A DNA stretch of 64,000 bases from NCBI RefSeq assembly GCF_001940565.1, contig NZ_LTDM01000066.1:43191-107190 (forward strand). The letters run 5' to 3'. Source of the stretch: Tissierella creatinophila DSM 6911 (GTDB taxonomy: Bacteria > Bacillota > Clostridia > Tissierellales > Tissierellaceae). Below, one piece after another: positions 36,840-46,782 of this stretch; within the stretch, counting starts at the first letter, position 1, and each line of letters starts with the position of its first letter. The position numbers were made by a program, and so were the translations under genes. The notes under the pieces were generated by a model. The model did not search any database, was not told the origin of the DNA, and was given only the letters and a program-made list of their open reading frames with translations.

Positions 36840-36910
36840 TAAATTTTCTTTTTATTGCCTATACTATTTCTCTATAAAATTTGGTATAGTAAGATAAGAG
36901 GTGAATTGAA

Positions 36911-38317
36911 ATGAAAGTTTTGATTGTTGGAGTTGGAAAGCTTGGTTATAAGCTTGCACAGCTTATGATAGATGAGGGAATAAACGTTACTCTGATAGAC
37001 AATAACAGTAAAATGCTAGAGAGAATAAATGAGCATGTAGATGTATTGACCATAGAAGCTAATGGAATTGATATAAATGTTTTAAGGGAGATCGAAATAA
37101 ACACTTATGATCTCCTAGTAGCATCTACTGATAGTGATGAAACCAATACAGTAGTTTGTCTTTTAGCAAAAAAATTAGGTTGTAAAAGAACTATCGCTAG
37201 AATTAGAAATTCAGAATATATGATGCAGCTTGACTTTATAAAAAAGGAGATGGGAATAGATCATATAGTAAATCCAGATCTTGATATTGCAAGAAGCATA
37301 GAAAAGTATATTCTTCAAAATTATGTATTTCATACAGATGAATTTGCAAGTGGAAAAGTACATATGTTAGATTTTCATATAGCTCATCATGAAGAATTTA
37401 TAGGAAAAAAACTTAAAGAATTAGAAGGATTTGAAAATCTACTTATAACTGCCATACTTAGAGATGGTGAAATCATAATTCCCCATGGGAATACTTCAAT
37501 TTTAGAAAATGATACAATCTATATAATGGGAGAATGTACTGATATAGATAAACTCAATGCAAGATTTGACTTTAATATAAAAAACAAACCGGTAAAAAAG
37601 GTTATGATACTTGGAGGAAGTAATATTTCATATTACTTAGCTAAAAACTTAGCAAAGTCAAATATATCAGTAAAGATTATAGAAAAAGATAGATTAAAAG
37701 CAGAAGCTCTCTCTAGAGTATTAGAAGATACTCTCATAATACATGGAGATGGTACGGATATAAACTTGCTTGAAGAAGAAATGTTAAGTAATATGGATGC
37801 ATTTGTAGGAGCTACTGGAATGGATGAACAAAACCTGCTTATGGCTCTGATGTGTAAACAAGCTGGAGTAAGTAAAACAATAGCAAAGGTAAGTAAACAA
37901 AACTATACAAAGATAATCGATAGACTTGATATAGATGCAGCTCTAAACCCTATAGATATAACAGCTAGTAATATATTGAAGTTTTTAAGGGGAGGAAAGG
38001 TAATTTCAGTTTCACTTCTTCTTGGTGGCGAGGCAGAAGTTACAGAGATAATAGTATCAAAAGATAGTCAATTTATACAAAAGAGCCTTAAAGAGTTAAA
38101 ACTTCCAAAAGGAGTTATAATAGGGGCTATAGTAAGACGTGGAAAAGTTATCATACCCAAAGGTGGGGCTACGTTAGAACCTAAAGATAGGATAGTTATA
38201 TTTTCATTGAGAGAAGATTTAGAGACACTTAAGAGGTTTTTCAATCCTAGGAAGGGGGGTATGATTAGTGAACTATGGAATCGTGCTAAGGGTACTGGGA
38301 ATACTACTGATAATTGA
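36911..38317 (+). CDS. trkA: Trk potassium uptake regulator TrkA
   Basis: 468 residues with two tandem RCK units. Each has an NAD-binding Rossmann motif (VGVGKLGYKLAQLM near residue 6 and LGGSNISYYLAKNL near 237; the second is degenerate in its glycines) followed by a TrkA-C domain. It forms the cytosolic gating ring of a TrkH channel. GAGGTG precedes ATG 36911. Its last 50 bases overlap the trkH gene. Confidence 0.93.
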   Translation: MKVLIVGVGKLGYKLAQLMIDEGINVTLIDNNSKMLERINEHVDVLTIEANGIDINVLREIEINTYDLLVASTDSDETNTVVCLLAKKLGCKRTIARIRNSEYMMQLDFIKKEMGIDHIVNPDLDIARSIEKYILQNYVFHTDEFASGKVHMLDFHIAHHEEFIGKKLKELEGFENLLITAILRDGEIIIPHGNTSILENDTIYIMGECTDIDKLNARFDFNIKNKPVKKVMILGGSNISYYLAKNLAKSNISVKIIEKDRLKAEALSRVLEDTLIIHGDGTDINLLEEEMLSNMDAFVGATGMDEQNLLMALMCKQAGVSKTIAKVSKQNYTKIIDRLDIDAALNPIDITASNILKFLRGGKVISVSLLLGGEAEVTEIIVSKDSQFIQKSLKELKLPKGVIIGAIVRRGKVIIPKGGATLEPKDRIVIFSLREDLETLKRFFNPRKGGMISELWNRAKGTGNTTDN

Positions 38318-39716
38318 ATCTAGTCTAATGGCACCTTCCTTGCTAATATCACTTTATGAGGGAGAACATGATTTTTATCCATTTTTAATTACAATAATTA
38401 TAACTTTAATAGTTGGGATAATTTTATCAAGAAAAAAGGGAAAAGACAACTTGATAAGTGCTAAAGATGGACTAGCCATAGTAGCTCTTGGTTGGCTTAG
38501 TATTTCAATACTTGGGGCAATGCCGCTTTTCTTAGCAAAATCTACTCCAACCTACATAGATGCATTTTTTGAAATAGTATCAGGTTTTACTACAACTGGG
38601 TCTTCTGTTATTGAAAATGTTGAAATACTTCCTAAGGGGATACTATTTTGGAGATCATTTACTCACTGGATAGGTGGGATGGGTATATTGGTATTTACAA
38701 TTGCACTTCTACCAGCTCTTGGAGTAGGGGGGTTCCAAATATATAAGGCAGAGAGTCCAGGACCTATTGCTGGAAAGATGGCACCAAGAATAAAAGATAC
38801 CGCAAAGATTCTCTATATAACTTATTTTAGTATAACTATTTTACAAGTAATATTACTCTTATTCGGTAAAATGAGTCTTTTCGATGCCCTTCTTCATACA
38901 TTTGGTACTGTAGGAACTGGAGGTTTTGGAATAAAGGCAGAGAGTGTAGGGTATTATAAGAGCAGTTATATTCATATAGTTATAGCTGTATTTATGGTTC
39001 TTTCAGGAGTAAGTTTTTCTCTTTACTATTCTTTATATAGAAAAAAGATAAGAGATGTGATTAAAAATGAAGAGCTTGGACTCTATTTAGGTATAGTAAT
39101 CTCTAGTACCTTATTTATAGCAATAAATCTATATATGACAAACTATGGTAAAATCTCTCTTTCTCTAAGGGATTCTTTTTTTCAGGTTGCCTCTATTATG
39201 ACAACTACCGGATATTCGACAGCAGATTTTGATTTATGGCCTAGTTTTAGCAAAGGAATATTAGTCCTTTTAATGTTTATAGGAGCAAGTGCAGGTTCAA
39301 CAGCAGGTGGTATAAAGGTAATAAGAATACTTGTAATGTTTAAACTTATAAAAAGAGAAATCTTAAAGATATTTCACCCCAGAGCCATTATACCTATAAG
39401 AAATGACGGTCGTGTGCTTTCTAATGAAGTAATAGCTGGTATTTATAGTTTTATAGCATTATATATGGTAATATTCTCCTTAAGTACACTTTTAGTCACA
39501 CTTGAAGGTGTAGACCTTGTAACTGCATCAACTTCAGTTATAGCAACATTAAGCAATATAGGGCCAGGACTTGCTTTGGTAGGTCCTACTAGAAGCTTTG
39601 CACTATATAGTGGAGCAACCAAGATGCTTCTATCATTTTTGATGTTACTTGGAAGACTTGAACTATTTACCATAATAGCACTACTAGCTCCAAAGAATTG
39701 GAGACGTGAAATGTAA
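38268..39716 (+). CDS. trkH: Trk potassium channel subunit TrkH
   Basis: 482 residues with many membrane segments and repeated selectivity-filter loops: [12 protein letters not shown] near residue 105, GTVGTGGFG near 215, [11 protein letters not shown] near 311 and a last loop with [11 protein letters not shown]. It starts with GTG 38268, seven bases after AAGGGGGGT, within the end of trkA, so the two are translationally coupled. It imports potassium, gated by TrkA. Confidence 0.94.
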   Translation: MNYGIVLRVLGILLIIESSLMAPSLLISLYEGEHDFYPFLITIIITLIVGIILSRKKGKDNLISAKDGLAIVALGWLSISILGAMPLFLAKSTPTYIDAFFEIVSGFTTTGSSVIENVEILPKGILFWRSFTHWIGGMGILVFTIALLPALGVGGFQIYKAESPGPIAGKMAPRIKDTAKILYITYFSITILQVILLLFGKMSLFDALLHTFGTVGTGGFGIKAESVGYYKSSYIHIVIAVFMVLSGVSFSLYYSLYRKKIRDVIKNEELGLYLGIVISSTLFIAINLYMTNYGKISLSLRDSFFQVASIMTTTGYSTADFDLWPSFSKGILVLLMFIGASAGSTAGGIKVIRILVMFKLIKREILKIFHPRAIIPIRNDGRVLSNEVIAGIYSFIALYMVIFSLSTLLVTLEGVDLVTASTSVIATLSNIGPGLALVGPTRSFALYSGATKMLLSFLMLLGRLELFTIIALLAPKNWRREM

Positions 39717-39727
39717 GAGGTGAAAAT

Positions 39728-40405
39728 ATGAAAAAGATAATAGGAAATGATTGGGATGATTTATTAGAAGGGGAATTTCAAAAGGAATATTATAAAAAAC
39801 TTAGAAGCTTTTTAATAGAAGAATATAGAGAAAAAATCATATTTCCAGAAATGAATGATATCTTTACTGCCCTAAAAACTACTCCATACAAAGATGTCAA
39901 AGTTGTAATATTAGGTCAAGATCCATATCATGGAAGGGGTCAATCTCATGGACTTGCATTTTCTGTAAAAAAAGGAGTTATGATTCCACCAAGCCTTAGA
40001 AATATGTTTAAAGAATTAAATACAGATTTGGGCCTTCCTATTCCAAATAATGGGTATCTAGAAAAGTGGGCAAAACAAGGTGTCTTACTTCTTAATACAT
40101 CCCTAACGGTAAGAGAAGCACAGGCTAATTCTCACAGTAAAATAGGTTGGGAAATCTTTACCGATAGGATAATTGAGCTTTTAAATGAAAGAGAAACTCC
40201 TATAGTATTCATTCTTTGGGGAAACAATGCCAAGTCCAAAGAAAAATATATAACAAATAAGAATCATCATATAATAAAAGCAGTACATCCAAGTCCACTT
40301 TCAGCTTCAAGAGGATTTTTTGGCTCAAAACCATATTCAAAGACAAATGATTTTTTAAAGAGCATTGGAAAAGAAGAAATAGACTGGAGAATTGAAAACA
40401 TTTAA
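39728..40405 (+). CDS. ung: Uracil-DNA glycosylase, family 1
   Basis: 225 residues, the normal length. The water-activating motif [18 protein letters not shown] (Asp65 catalytic) and the C-terminal [13 protein letters not shown] with the catalytic His and intercalation loop are intact. It removes uracil from DNA. It follows trkH by 11 bases with GAGGTG before the ATG, so it is probably co-transcribed, and a terminator follows at 40433. Confidence 0.97.
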   Translation: MKKIIGNDWDDLLEGEFQKEYYKKLRSFLIEEYREKIIFPEMNDIFTALKTTPYKDVKVVILGQDPYHGRGQSHGLAFSVKKGVMIPPSLRNMFKELNTDLGLPIPNNGYLEKWAKQGVLLLNTSLTVREAQANSHSKIGWEIFTDRIIELLNERETPIVFILWGNNAKSKEKYITNKNHHIIKAVHPSPLSASRGFFGSKPYSKTNDFLKSIGKEEIDWRIENI

Positions 40406-40432
40406 ATTTCAATTTCCTTAATAAAATACGAT

Positions 40433-40465
40433 AAAAACCTCTCTTATTACTAGGAGGGGTTTTTT
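40433..40465 (+). terminator. Intrinsic terminator after ung
   Basis: AAAACCTCTC pairs with GAGGGGTTTT (one G-U) around a short loop, followed by six Ts. Confidence 0.85.
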
Positions 40466-40467
40466 GT

Positions 40468-40494
40468 TTAATAAATTAAGGTTTTATCCGATAT
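40468..40494 (+). promoter_or_regulatory. Sigma-D (sigma-28) type promoter of the chemotaxis operon
   Basis: TTAA (40468-40471), 15 bases, then TCCGATAT (40487-40494), a 7 of 8 match to the GCCGATAT sigma-D -10 element. It lies about 120 bases before cheW. Similar sites precede flgM and the flagellin gene. Confidence 0.65.
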
Positions 40495-40620
40495 ATATAA
40501 TGAAAAATGTTTTTTAAAAGAGAAGTTCACAATCCATAGATGAAATTCATATTATTGTAATAGAAGATTTTAAAATCAATAAAAAATTATAAAAAATTAA
40601 AATATAAAGGAGAATTCACT

Positions 40621-41076
40621 ATGAAGCAATATATTATATTTAAAACCAATTCTCAAAGCCTTGGAATCCCAATAGAACGCATTGAAAAAATAATAGAATT
40701 TGAAGAAGGTAAAAAGATCCCAGAACCACTACCTTATATGATGGGAGTTATAGAGTATAATGGGAAAGTATTACCAGTTATAGACCTAAACAAAAGGCTT
40801 TATGGCAGGGAAATAGTTAAAAACATAAATACAAAGATAATAGTAGTAAACTGGAAAGAAAAACATGTAGGACTAGCAGTAGAAGATATACTTGGTATAA
40901 AATCTTACGAAAATGAATATGAAGCACCAACTAAAGAATTAGAAATATCTAAAGAGTATGTAGAAGGCTTTATAAAACTTCCAGAAGACATTATAATAGT
41001 ACTGGATGTAGACAAGTTATTTATAAAAGAAGATGAAGAGTTATTATCAAATGAGGAATTAGCACATAATATTTAG
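40621..41076 (+). CDS. cheW: Chemotaxis coupling protein CheW (first copy)
   Basis: 151 residues, a single CheW/SH3-like domain: QYIIFKTNSQSLGIPIERIE at the N-terminus and MMGVIEYNGKVLPVIDLNKRL in the middle, the usual receptor/kinase coupling surface. It links chemoreceptors to CheA in the polar arrays. It is the first gene of a large chemotaxis-flagellar operon, preceded by AAAGGAG and a sigma-D-type promoter. A second CheW-like protein is encoded at 46379. Confidence 0.88.
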   Translation: MKQYIIFKTNSQSLGIPIERIEKIIEFEEGKKIPEPLPYMMGVIEYNGKVLPVIDLNKRLYGREIVKNINTKIIVVNWKEKHVGLAVEDILGIKSYENEYEAPTKELEISKEYVEGFIKLPEDIIIVLDVDKLFIKEDEELLSNEELAHNI

Positions 41077-41092
41077 AATTGGTGGTAAAGAA

Positions 41093-41569
41093 ATGTCAAA
41101 AGAAATAAGAATAGGAATAGCAGATTATAAGGTATCTAATTCTCCAGATAAACTTATAACATTAGGCCTTGGTTCTTGTGTGGGTATAGCAATATACGAC
41201 CCGGCAACCAAAAGAGGAGGATTAAGTCATATAATGCTTCCAGATAGTAGCTCATTTATAAGTGATATAAAAGTCGAAAAGTTTGCAGATCTTGCTATTC
41301 CAACCATGATAAGAGAAATAACTAGTGGAAGATTTAATAAAAATCTTATAGCAAAGATAGCTGGAGGCGCTAGCATGTTTAGCTTTTCAAGCAATGCAAA
41401 CAATATAGGCCAAAGAAATGTTGAGGCAGTAGAGGCGGTTTTAAAAGAATATAGAATACCTATCCTCTCTAGAGATACAGGAGGAAATATAGGGAGAACT
41501 ATGGTAGTAGATTTAAATAGTTTTACTATAAGCATAAAAAACGGAAGTAAAGAAATAAACATATTATAA
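41093..41569 (+). CDS. cheD: Chemoreceptor glutamine deamidase CheD
   Basis: 158 residues. GLGSCVGIAIYD with catalytic Cys29 and LSHIMLPDS with His46 are the CheD hallmarks. The enzyme deamidates receptor glutamines and, in B. subtilis-type systems, also stimulates CheC. Seventeen bases separate it from cheW. Presence with cheC in the same operon supports a B. subtilis-type adaptation system. Confidence 0.94.
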   Translation: MSKEIRIGIADYKVSNSPDKLITLGLGSCVGIAIYDPATKRGGLSHIMLPDSSSFISDIKVEKFADLAIPTMIREITSGRFNKNLIAKIAGGASMFSFSSNANNIGQRNVEAVEAVLKEYRIPILSRDTGGNIGRTMVVDLNSFTISIKNGSKEINIL

Positions 41570-41582
41570 AGGTGGTGTATAT

Positions 41583-42587
41583 ATGACAATAAAGCTAATG
41601 ATAGTAGATGATTCTGCATTTATGCGTAAGATAATAGCAGATTCCGTAGAAGATATAAAGGGCATAGAAGTAGCAGGAATCGCTAGAAATGGCTTAGATG
41701 CATTAGAAAAGATAGATATAATTAAGCCAGATGTTATAACTTTGGATATAGAAATGCCAAAACTTAACGGTATAGAGACACTTAAAGCGATAAAAAAGAA
41801 ATATAAAATGCCAGTTATAATGCTAAGTTCTATTAGAAAAACCGAAGTTACATTTGAAGCTTTAGAACTAGGAGCTATAGACTTTATAGAAAAGCCTGAA
41901 AATTTAAATCAAAATCTAGAAGAATTTAAACAGGAGTTAGAATTAAAGATAAACTCTCTAATTTTTTCTAAAAATCATATTAAAAAAGAAAACAAACCAC
42001 AAACTTCAAATAAAGGTGTGGGAAGTGTAAACGCTATAGTTATAGGTTCATCTACTGGAGGACCTAAAGCACTAGTATATTTATTAGAAAACCTTCCAAA
42101 GAAAATCAATATACCCATCTTTATAGTACAGCATATGCCAAAGGGCTTTACACTATCATTTGCACAAAGACTAGATAAACTTACCACAGCAAAGGTAGTA
42201 GAGGCAAAAGACAATATGAAAATAGAAAGTGGAAAAATCTATCTAGCTCCAGGAGATTTTCATCTAAGGCTAGAAGGCTCACTTATAAAACTTACAAAAG
42301 AAGATAAGATGCACGGGGTAAGACCTGCGGTAGATTATCTATTTCAAACAGCATCAGAAATTTATAGAGAAAAACTAGTAGGTGTAATACTTACTGGTAT
42401 GGGAAAAGATGGAACAAATGGTATGGAATCAATAAAGCGTTTTGGAGGCCTTACAATAGCACAAGATGAATCAAGCAGTGTAGTATTTGGAATGCCAGGA
42501 AGTGCTATTGCAAAAGGTGTAGTAGATGAGGTTTTGGGCTTAGAGGATATATCAAAAACCTTAAATAATATATTAAGGATGAGATAA
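41583..42587 (+). CDS. cheB: Chemotaxis methylesterase CheB
   Basis: 334 residues: a receiver domain (residues 1-120, phospho-acceptor Asp55 in TLDIEMP) and a methylesterase domain with GSSTGGPKAL (catalytic Ser), QHMPKGFT (catalytic His) and LTGMGKDGTNGM (catalytic Asp). It demethylates or deamidates receptors when phosphorylated by CheA. Its stop overlaps the cheR start by one base. Confidence 0.96.
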   Translation: MTIKLMIVDDSAFMRKIIADSVEDIKGIEVAGIARNGLDALEKIDIIKPDVITLDIEMPKLNGIETLKAIKKKYKMPVIMLSSIRKTEVTFEALELGAIDFIEKPENLNQNLEEFKQELELKINSLIFSKNHIKKENKPQTSNKGVGSVNAIVIGSSTGGPKALVYLLENLPKKINIPIFIVQHMPKGFTLSFAQRLDKLTTAKVVEAKDNMKIESGKIYLAPGDFHLRLEGSLIKLTKEDKMHGVRPAVDYLFQTASEIYREKLVGVILTGMGKDGTNGMESIKRFGGLTIAQDESSSVVFGMPGSAIAKGVVDEVLGLEDISKTLNNILRMR

Positions 42588-43360
42588 TGGAACTAAACTT
42601 TGATGGATTTTATGACTTCACAAAGAAAAAACTTAATTTAGAATTATGGGCATATAAACAAAAGCAACTTCAAAGAAGAATAACAACAGTTATGAACAGT
42701 TCAGGGGCAAAGACTTTAGAAGAGTACGCAAAGCTAATAGAAAAAGATGAAAAGATAAAGCAAAAGTTCTTAGACTATATAACAATAAATGTAACAGAGT
42801 TTTTTAGAAACAAGGATATATTTGAAGGATTTGAAAAAATAGTAAAAGAGAAATTAAATCCTAAATTTGGCGCTCTAAAGATATGGAGTGCAGCTTGTTC
42901 AATAGGAAGTGAACCCTATTCACTAGGGATTATAATGGATAAAAACAATCTTAGGATAAAAGATAAAATTCTAGCAACAGATATAGACGAACAGATATTA
43001 AATAGAGCCAAAGAGGGAAAATATAAAGAATCAGAAATAAAAAATATAGATAGTATGGATTTGAAAAATTATTTTACATTAGAGAATGAAGAATATACCA
43101 TAGACAAAAAAATAAAAAGCATGATAAACTTTAAAAAACATGATTTAATACTTGGACAATATGAAACAGGTTTTCATATAATAATATGTAGAAATGTAAC
43201 CATATATTTTAAAAATGAAGTAAAAGATGAAATATATAAAAAGTTTAATGATTCCCTAGTAAAAGGCGGTATACTATTTACTGGTGCCACAGAAAGTATA
43301 TACAATCCTGAAAAATTAGGATTTAAAAAATTATCTACTTTTATATATGAAAAAGTATAG
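42587..43360 (+). CDS. cheR: Chemoreceptor methyltransferase CheR
   Basis: 257 residues. The N-terminal helical domain is followed by the SAM-binding domain: NVTEFFRN, then IWSAACSIGSEPYSLGI and ILATDIDEQIL, with IIICRNVTIYF later on. It methylates receptor glutamates using SAM, opposing CheB. Translation is coupled to cheB by the TAATG overlap. Confidence 0.95.
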   Translation: MELNFDGFYDFTKKKLNLELWAYKQKQLQRRITTVMNSSGAKTLEEYAKLIEKDEKIKQKFLDYITINVTEFFRNKDIFEGFEKIVKEKLNPKFGALKIWSAACSIGSEPYSLGIIMDKNNLRIKDKILATDIDEQILNRAKEGKYKESEIKNIDSMDLKNYFTLENEEYTIDKKIKSMINFKKHDLILGQYETGFHIIICRNVTIYFKNEVKDEIYKKFNDSLVKGGILFTGATESIYNPEKLGFKKLSTFIYEKV

Positions 43361-43378
43361 GTAAAAGGAGCGAATAAA

Positions 43379-45385
43379 ATGGATGACACTACAAAATATC
43401 GAGATCTCTTCTTTGAAGAGACCGATGAATATTTGCAAACTCTAAACGAATGTATACTAGAACTAGAAGAACACCCAGAAGAAAAAGGACTCTTAGATGA
43501 AATATTTAGATCAGCACACACCCTTAAAGGTATGGCGGCAACTATGGGTTACAAGACAATGACTGAACTTACCCACAGTATGGAAAATGTATTTGAGCTA
43601 TTTAAAAATGGTACACTTAAAATAACAGCAGAAACTATAACTCTAATATTTTCTTGTCTAGATAAACTAGCAGAAATAGTAGAAGACTTAAGAGGAGATA
43701 TTGAAAAAGAATACGACATCTCAGAAATACTAAAAAGCCTAGAAGCCTTAAGTTCTGGTGAAAAAGATGTAAAAAATGAAACAGACGATGGCTTTAGTAT
43801 CATTTCTTTAAACAGTTTAGATAATACACTAAGGATGCTAATAAACAACGGAAAAGAAAGATCATATGATGCATACAATATAGCAGTAAAACTAGATGAA
43901 AAATGTACTCTAAAAGGGGCAAGATCTTATCTAATAATAAATCGACTAGAACAAATTGGAGATGTAATTCATCTAGATCCTCCAGCGGAAAAACTAGAAG
44001 AAGGAAATTTTGATAGAGTATTTAGGATAATATTCTTAAGTCAGCTAAGCTTAGATGAAGTAAAAGAAAATATCAATGACAATGTAGAAATAGAAGATAT
44101 AATAGTAGAAGAAATAGATTTATCAAAAGCCCAGGAATTCACTCCAAAGATAGAAGAAATCGCAGAAGAGGTAAAAGATGGAGAATCTGTAAAAGAAGAA
44201 AGCGATACAAAAGAAAGCTCTTCTTCTAAATCAGGTAATCACGCGATGAACCAGTCTATAAGAGTAGATTTAAGTAGACTAGATAGATTTATGAACCTTG
44301 TATCAGAACTTGTAATCTATAGAACAAGACTTGAAGATCTAAGTACAAAATATAAGGCCACAGAAATATACGAACCCCTAGAAAATGTAGAGAGAATCAC
44401 CTCTGAACTTCAAGACCTCGTATTAAAGATCAGGATGCAGCCAGTAAAAGTAGTCTTAAATAGATTCCCAAGGATGATAAGAGACCTTTCTCAAGAACTA
44501 GATAAAGATCTGGAATTGCTAATAGAAGGAGAAGAAACAGAACTCGATAGAACAGTTGTAAGTGAGCTTGCAGAACCCTTAGTTCACCTAATAAGAAACG
44601 CTGCAGACCACGGTATAGAATCAAGAGAAGCAAGACGTGAACTTGGAAAAGCTGAAAAAGGGCTTATAAACCTTACTGCCTATCAAGAGGGAAATAGAGT
44701 AATCCTAATAGTAAAAGATGACGGAAGAGGAATAAACCCAGAGATAATAGAAAAAAGTGCAGCAAGAAAAGGGATAGAGACAAAAGGATTAAGTGAAAGA
44801 GATATGATAAATCTCATATTTCATCCAGGTTTTTCTACAGTAGAACATGTTACAAATGTATCTGGTAGAGGCGTTGGAATGGACGTAGTAAAACAAAAGA
44901 TAACAAGCCTTGGAGGAACTATAGATGTAGAGAGTAAGATAGATGAAGGTTCTACATTTACAATAAAACTTCCTCTTACACTATCTATTATACAAGCCCT
45001 AATGGTAAACATTGGAGAAGAGACTTTTGCACTTCCACTTGGTATAATAGAAAAGATAGTAAAAGTAGAAAAAGAAGAAATAGTTTTATCCCACGACAAA
45101 GAAATCTATGTATATAGAGAAAAAATGGTGCCAGTTATAAGGATAAATGAAAAACTAGGCATAGAATCCACAAGAGAAAACAACCATCTAATTCTTATAA
45201 CACTAGGCCACAAATACTACGCCCTATTAGTAGATGATCTAATAGGTCAACAAGAAATAGCTATTAAAAAACTTAGTGGTACCCTTGGAAATATGAAAGA
45301 ATATCTAGGTGCTACAATACTTGGAAATGGAGATATCACTCTTATATTAGATGTAGGAAACTTATGTAAAGAAGAAGGAGAATAG
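43379..45385 (+). CDS. cheA: Chemotaxis histidine kinase CheA
   Basis: 668 residues with the five CheA domains in order: Hpt (phospho-acceptor His47 in SAHTLKGMA), a CheY-binding-like P2 region (about 140-240), dimerisation P3 (around SIRVDLSRLDRFMNLVSELV), the ATPase P4 (LIRNAADHGIE and DDGRGI) and the CheW-like P5 at the C-terminus. It phosphorylates CheY and CheB. AAAGGAGCG precedes ATG 43379. Confidence 0.96.
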   Translation: MDDTTKYRDLFFEETDEYLQTLNECILELEEHPEEKGLLDEIFRSAHTLKGMAATMGYKTMTELTHSMENVFELFKNGTLKITAETITLIFSCLDKLAEIVEDLRGDIEKEYDISEILKSLEALSSGEKDVKNETDDGFSIISLNSLDNTLRMLINNGKERSYDAYNIAVKLDEKCTLKGARSYLIINRLEQIGDVIHLDPPAEKLEEGNFDRVFRIIFLSQLSLDEVKENINDNVEIEDIIVEEIDLSKAQEFTPKIEEIAEEVKDGESVKEESDTKESSSSKSGNHAMNQSIRVDLSRLDRFMNLVSELVIYRTRLEDLSTKYKATEIYEPLENVERITSELQDLVLKIRMQPVKVVLNRFPRMIRDLSQELDKDLELLIEGEETELDRTVVSELAEPLVHLIRNAADHGIESREARRELGKAEKGLINLTAYQEGNRVILIVKDDGRGINPEIIEKSAARKGIETKGLSERDMINLIFHPGFSTVEHVTNVSGRGVGMDVVKQKITSLGGTIDVESKIDEGSTFTIKLPLTLSIIQALMVNIGEETFALPLGIIEKIVKVEKEEIVLSHDKEIYVYREKMVPVIRINEKLGIESTRENNHLILITLGHKYYALLVDDLIGQQEIAIKKLSGTLGNMKEYLGATILGNGDITLILDVGNLCKEEGE

Positions 45386-45391
45386 AAAGTT

Positions 45392-45991
45392 ATGATGGAA
45401 GACACATATACACATCTACAAATAGATTGTTTAAGAGAAGTTGTAAATATAGGTGGTGGAAATGCAGCTACAAGTCTTTCAAGGCTTTTAAACAAGCGTA
45501 TAGACATGACAGTTCCTATTATAGAGGTTTTAAGCTACGAAGAAGTTTATACAAGTATAATGGCAGAAGATAAAGTAGTAAATTCTGTTATAATGAATAT
45601 GATGGGAGATGGTGAAGGTATATTTGTATTTATAGCTTCAATGGATGCTACAGAGAGTTTAGCCAAGATGATGATGCAAAGTGATGAAGAAGTATCAGAT
45701 GAAATAAAAAACTCTGCACTGGTAGAACTTGTAAATATAACAGTATCATCTTTTCTAAATGCCATAAGCAAGATGATAGATGCAAATTTAATCACATCTA
45801 TTCCCTTTAAAATAACAGATATGTTTGGTGCAGTCCTTAGTAGCGTGTATATGGAAACAGAATACTTTGATGAAAATATAATGATCATTAAAAATGAATT
45901 TTCATATAATGGAAATAGAATTGAAACCTCGCTTTACTTTGTACCAAGGCCAGGAGTATTAGAAAAATTATTTAAAACATTAGGAGTCTAG
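45392..45991 (+). CDS. cheC: CheY-P phosphatase CheC
   Basis: 199 residues with two E-x-x-N phosphatase motifs, LREVVNIGGGNAAT near residue 14 and VELVNITVSSFLNAI near 113, characteristic of CheC/CheX/FliY. It dephosphorylates CheY-P and is stimulated by CheD in B. subtilis. It starts six bases after cheA (tandem ATGs at 45392 and 45395) and is followed by cheY. Confidence 0.93.
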   Translation: MMEDTYTHLQIDCLREVVNIGGGNAATSLSRLLNKRIDMTVPIIEVLSYEEVYTSIMAEDKVVNSVIMNMMGDGEGIFVFIASMDATESLAKMMMQSDEEVSDEIKNSALVELVNITVSSFLNAISKMIDANLITSIPFKITDMFGAVLSSVYMETEYFDENIMIIKNEFSYNGNRIETSLYFVPRPGVLEKLFKTLGV

Positions 45992-46004
45992 GAGGAAGAA
46001 AATT

Positions 46005-46367
46005 ATGTCAAAAAGAGTTTTAATAGTAGATGATGCAGTTTTTATGAGAATGAAGTTAAGAGATATATTGGAAAAAAATGGTTATCAGGTAGTAGCAGAA
46101 GCCCAAAATGGAGTTGAAGCGGTAGAAAAATTCAAACAAGAAAAACCAGACCTTGTAACTATGGATATAACAATGCCTGAAATGGATGGAGTTGCAGCTT
46201 TAAAAGAGATAAAATCTCAAGATAAAGATGCAAAAATAATAATGTGCAGTGCTATGGGTCAACAGTCAATGGTAATGGAAGCAATTCAATCCGGAGCACT
46301 TGACTTTATAGTAAAACCATTTGACACAGATAGAGTACTTCAATCATTAGAAAGAGTAATGAGATAG
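46005..46367 (+). CDS. cheY: Chemotaxis response regulator CheY
   Basis: 120 residues, a stand-alone receiver domain: acidic pair Asp9-Asp10, phospho-acceptor Asp54 (TMDITMP), the switch Ser in MCSAMGQQ and the conserved Lys in FIVKPF. When phosphorylated by CheA it binds the flagellar switch (FliM N-terminal peptide). AGGAGGAAG precedes the ATG. Confidence 0.96.
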   Translation: MSKRVLIVDDAVFMRMKLRDILEKNGYQVVAEAQNGVEAVEKFKQEKPDLVTMDITMPEMDGVAALKEIKSQDKDAKIIMCSAMGQQSMVMEAIQSGALDFIVKPFDTDRVLQSLERVMR

Positions 46368-46378
46368 GAGGGGCTTGT

Positions 46379-46780
46379 ATGCAAATAATTATATTTACCT
46401 TAAATGATAAATATTATGCAATAAATACAGAGATTGTAGAAGAAATTACTAAGACAATATCCCTTACACAAGTACCAAATTCCGAGGACTGGACAGAAGG
46501 ACTTATAAATTTAAGGGGAAATGTTATAACACTTGTAAATATGAGCAAACTATTATTACAAAATGAAGATTCATGTTATAATAATATTATAATAGTAAAT
46601 ATAGAAGAAGAAAAGATTGGAATCTTAGTAAAAGAAGTAATGGAAGTAGTAAATATAGAAGAAGAGAAAATGGAAAGTTTCAACACTCAAAACACAGGGA
46701 TAGTTGGAATATACAGAATAGATAATAGGATTATAAATATTGTAGATATACATTCATTATTGTATAAAAATGAGGGATAA
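46379..46780 (+). CDS. CheW-like coupling protein (second copy)
   Basis: 133 residues, a single CheW domain: QIIIFTLNDKYYAINTEIVE and WTEGLINLRGNVITLVNMSKLL. It lacks a receiver domain, so it is not CheV. It lies between cheY and fliM (AGGAGGGG before ATG 46379). Two CheW proteins in one operon may couple different receptor sets to CheA. Confidence 0.88.
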   Translation: MQIIIFTLNDKYYAINTEIVEEITKTISLTQVPNSEDWTEGLINLRGNVITLVNMSKLLLQNEDSCYNNIIIVNIEEEKIGILVKEVMEVVNIEEEKMESFNTQNTGIVGIYRIDNRIINIVDIHSLLYKNEG

Positions 46781-46782
46781 AT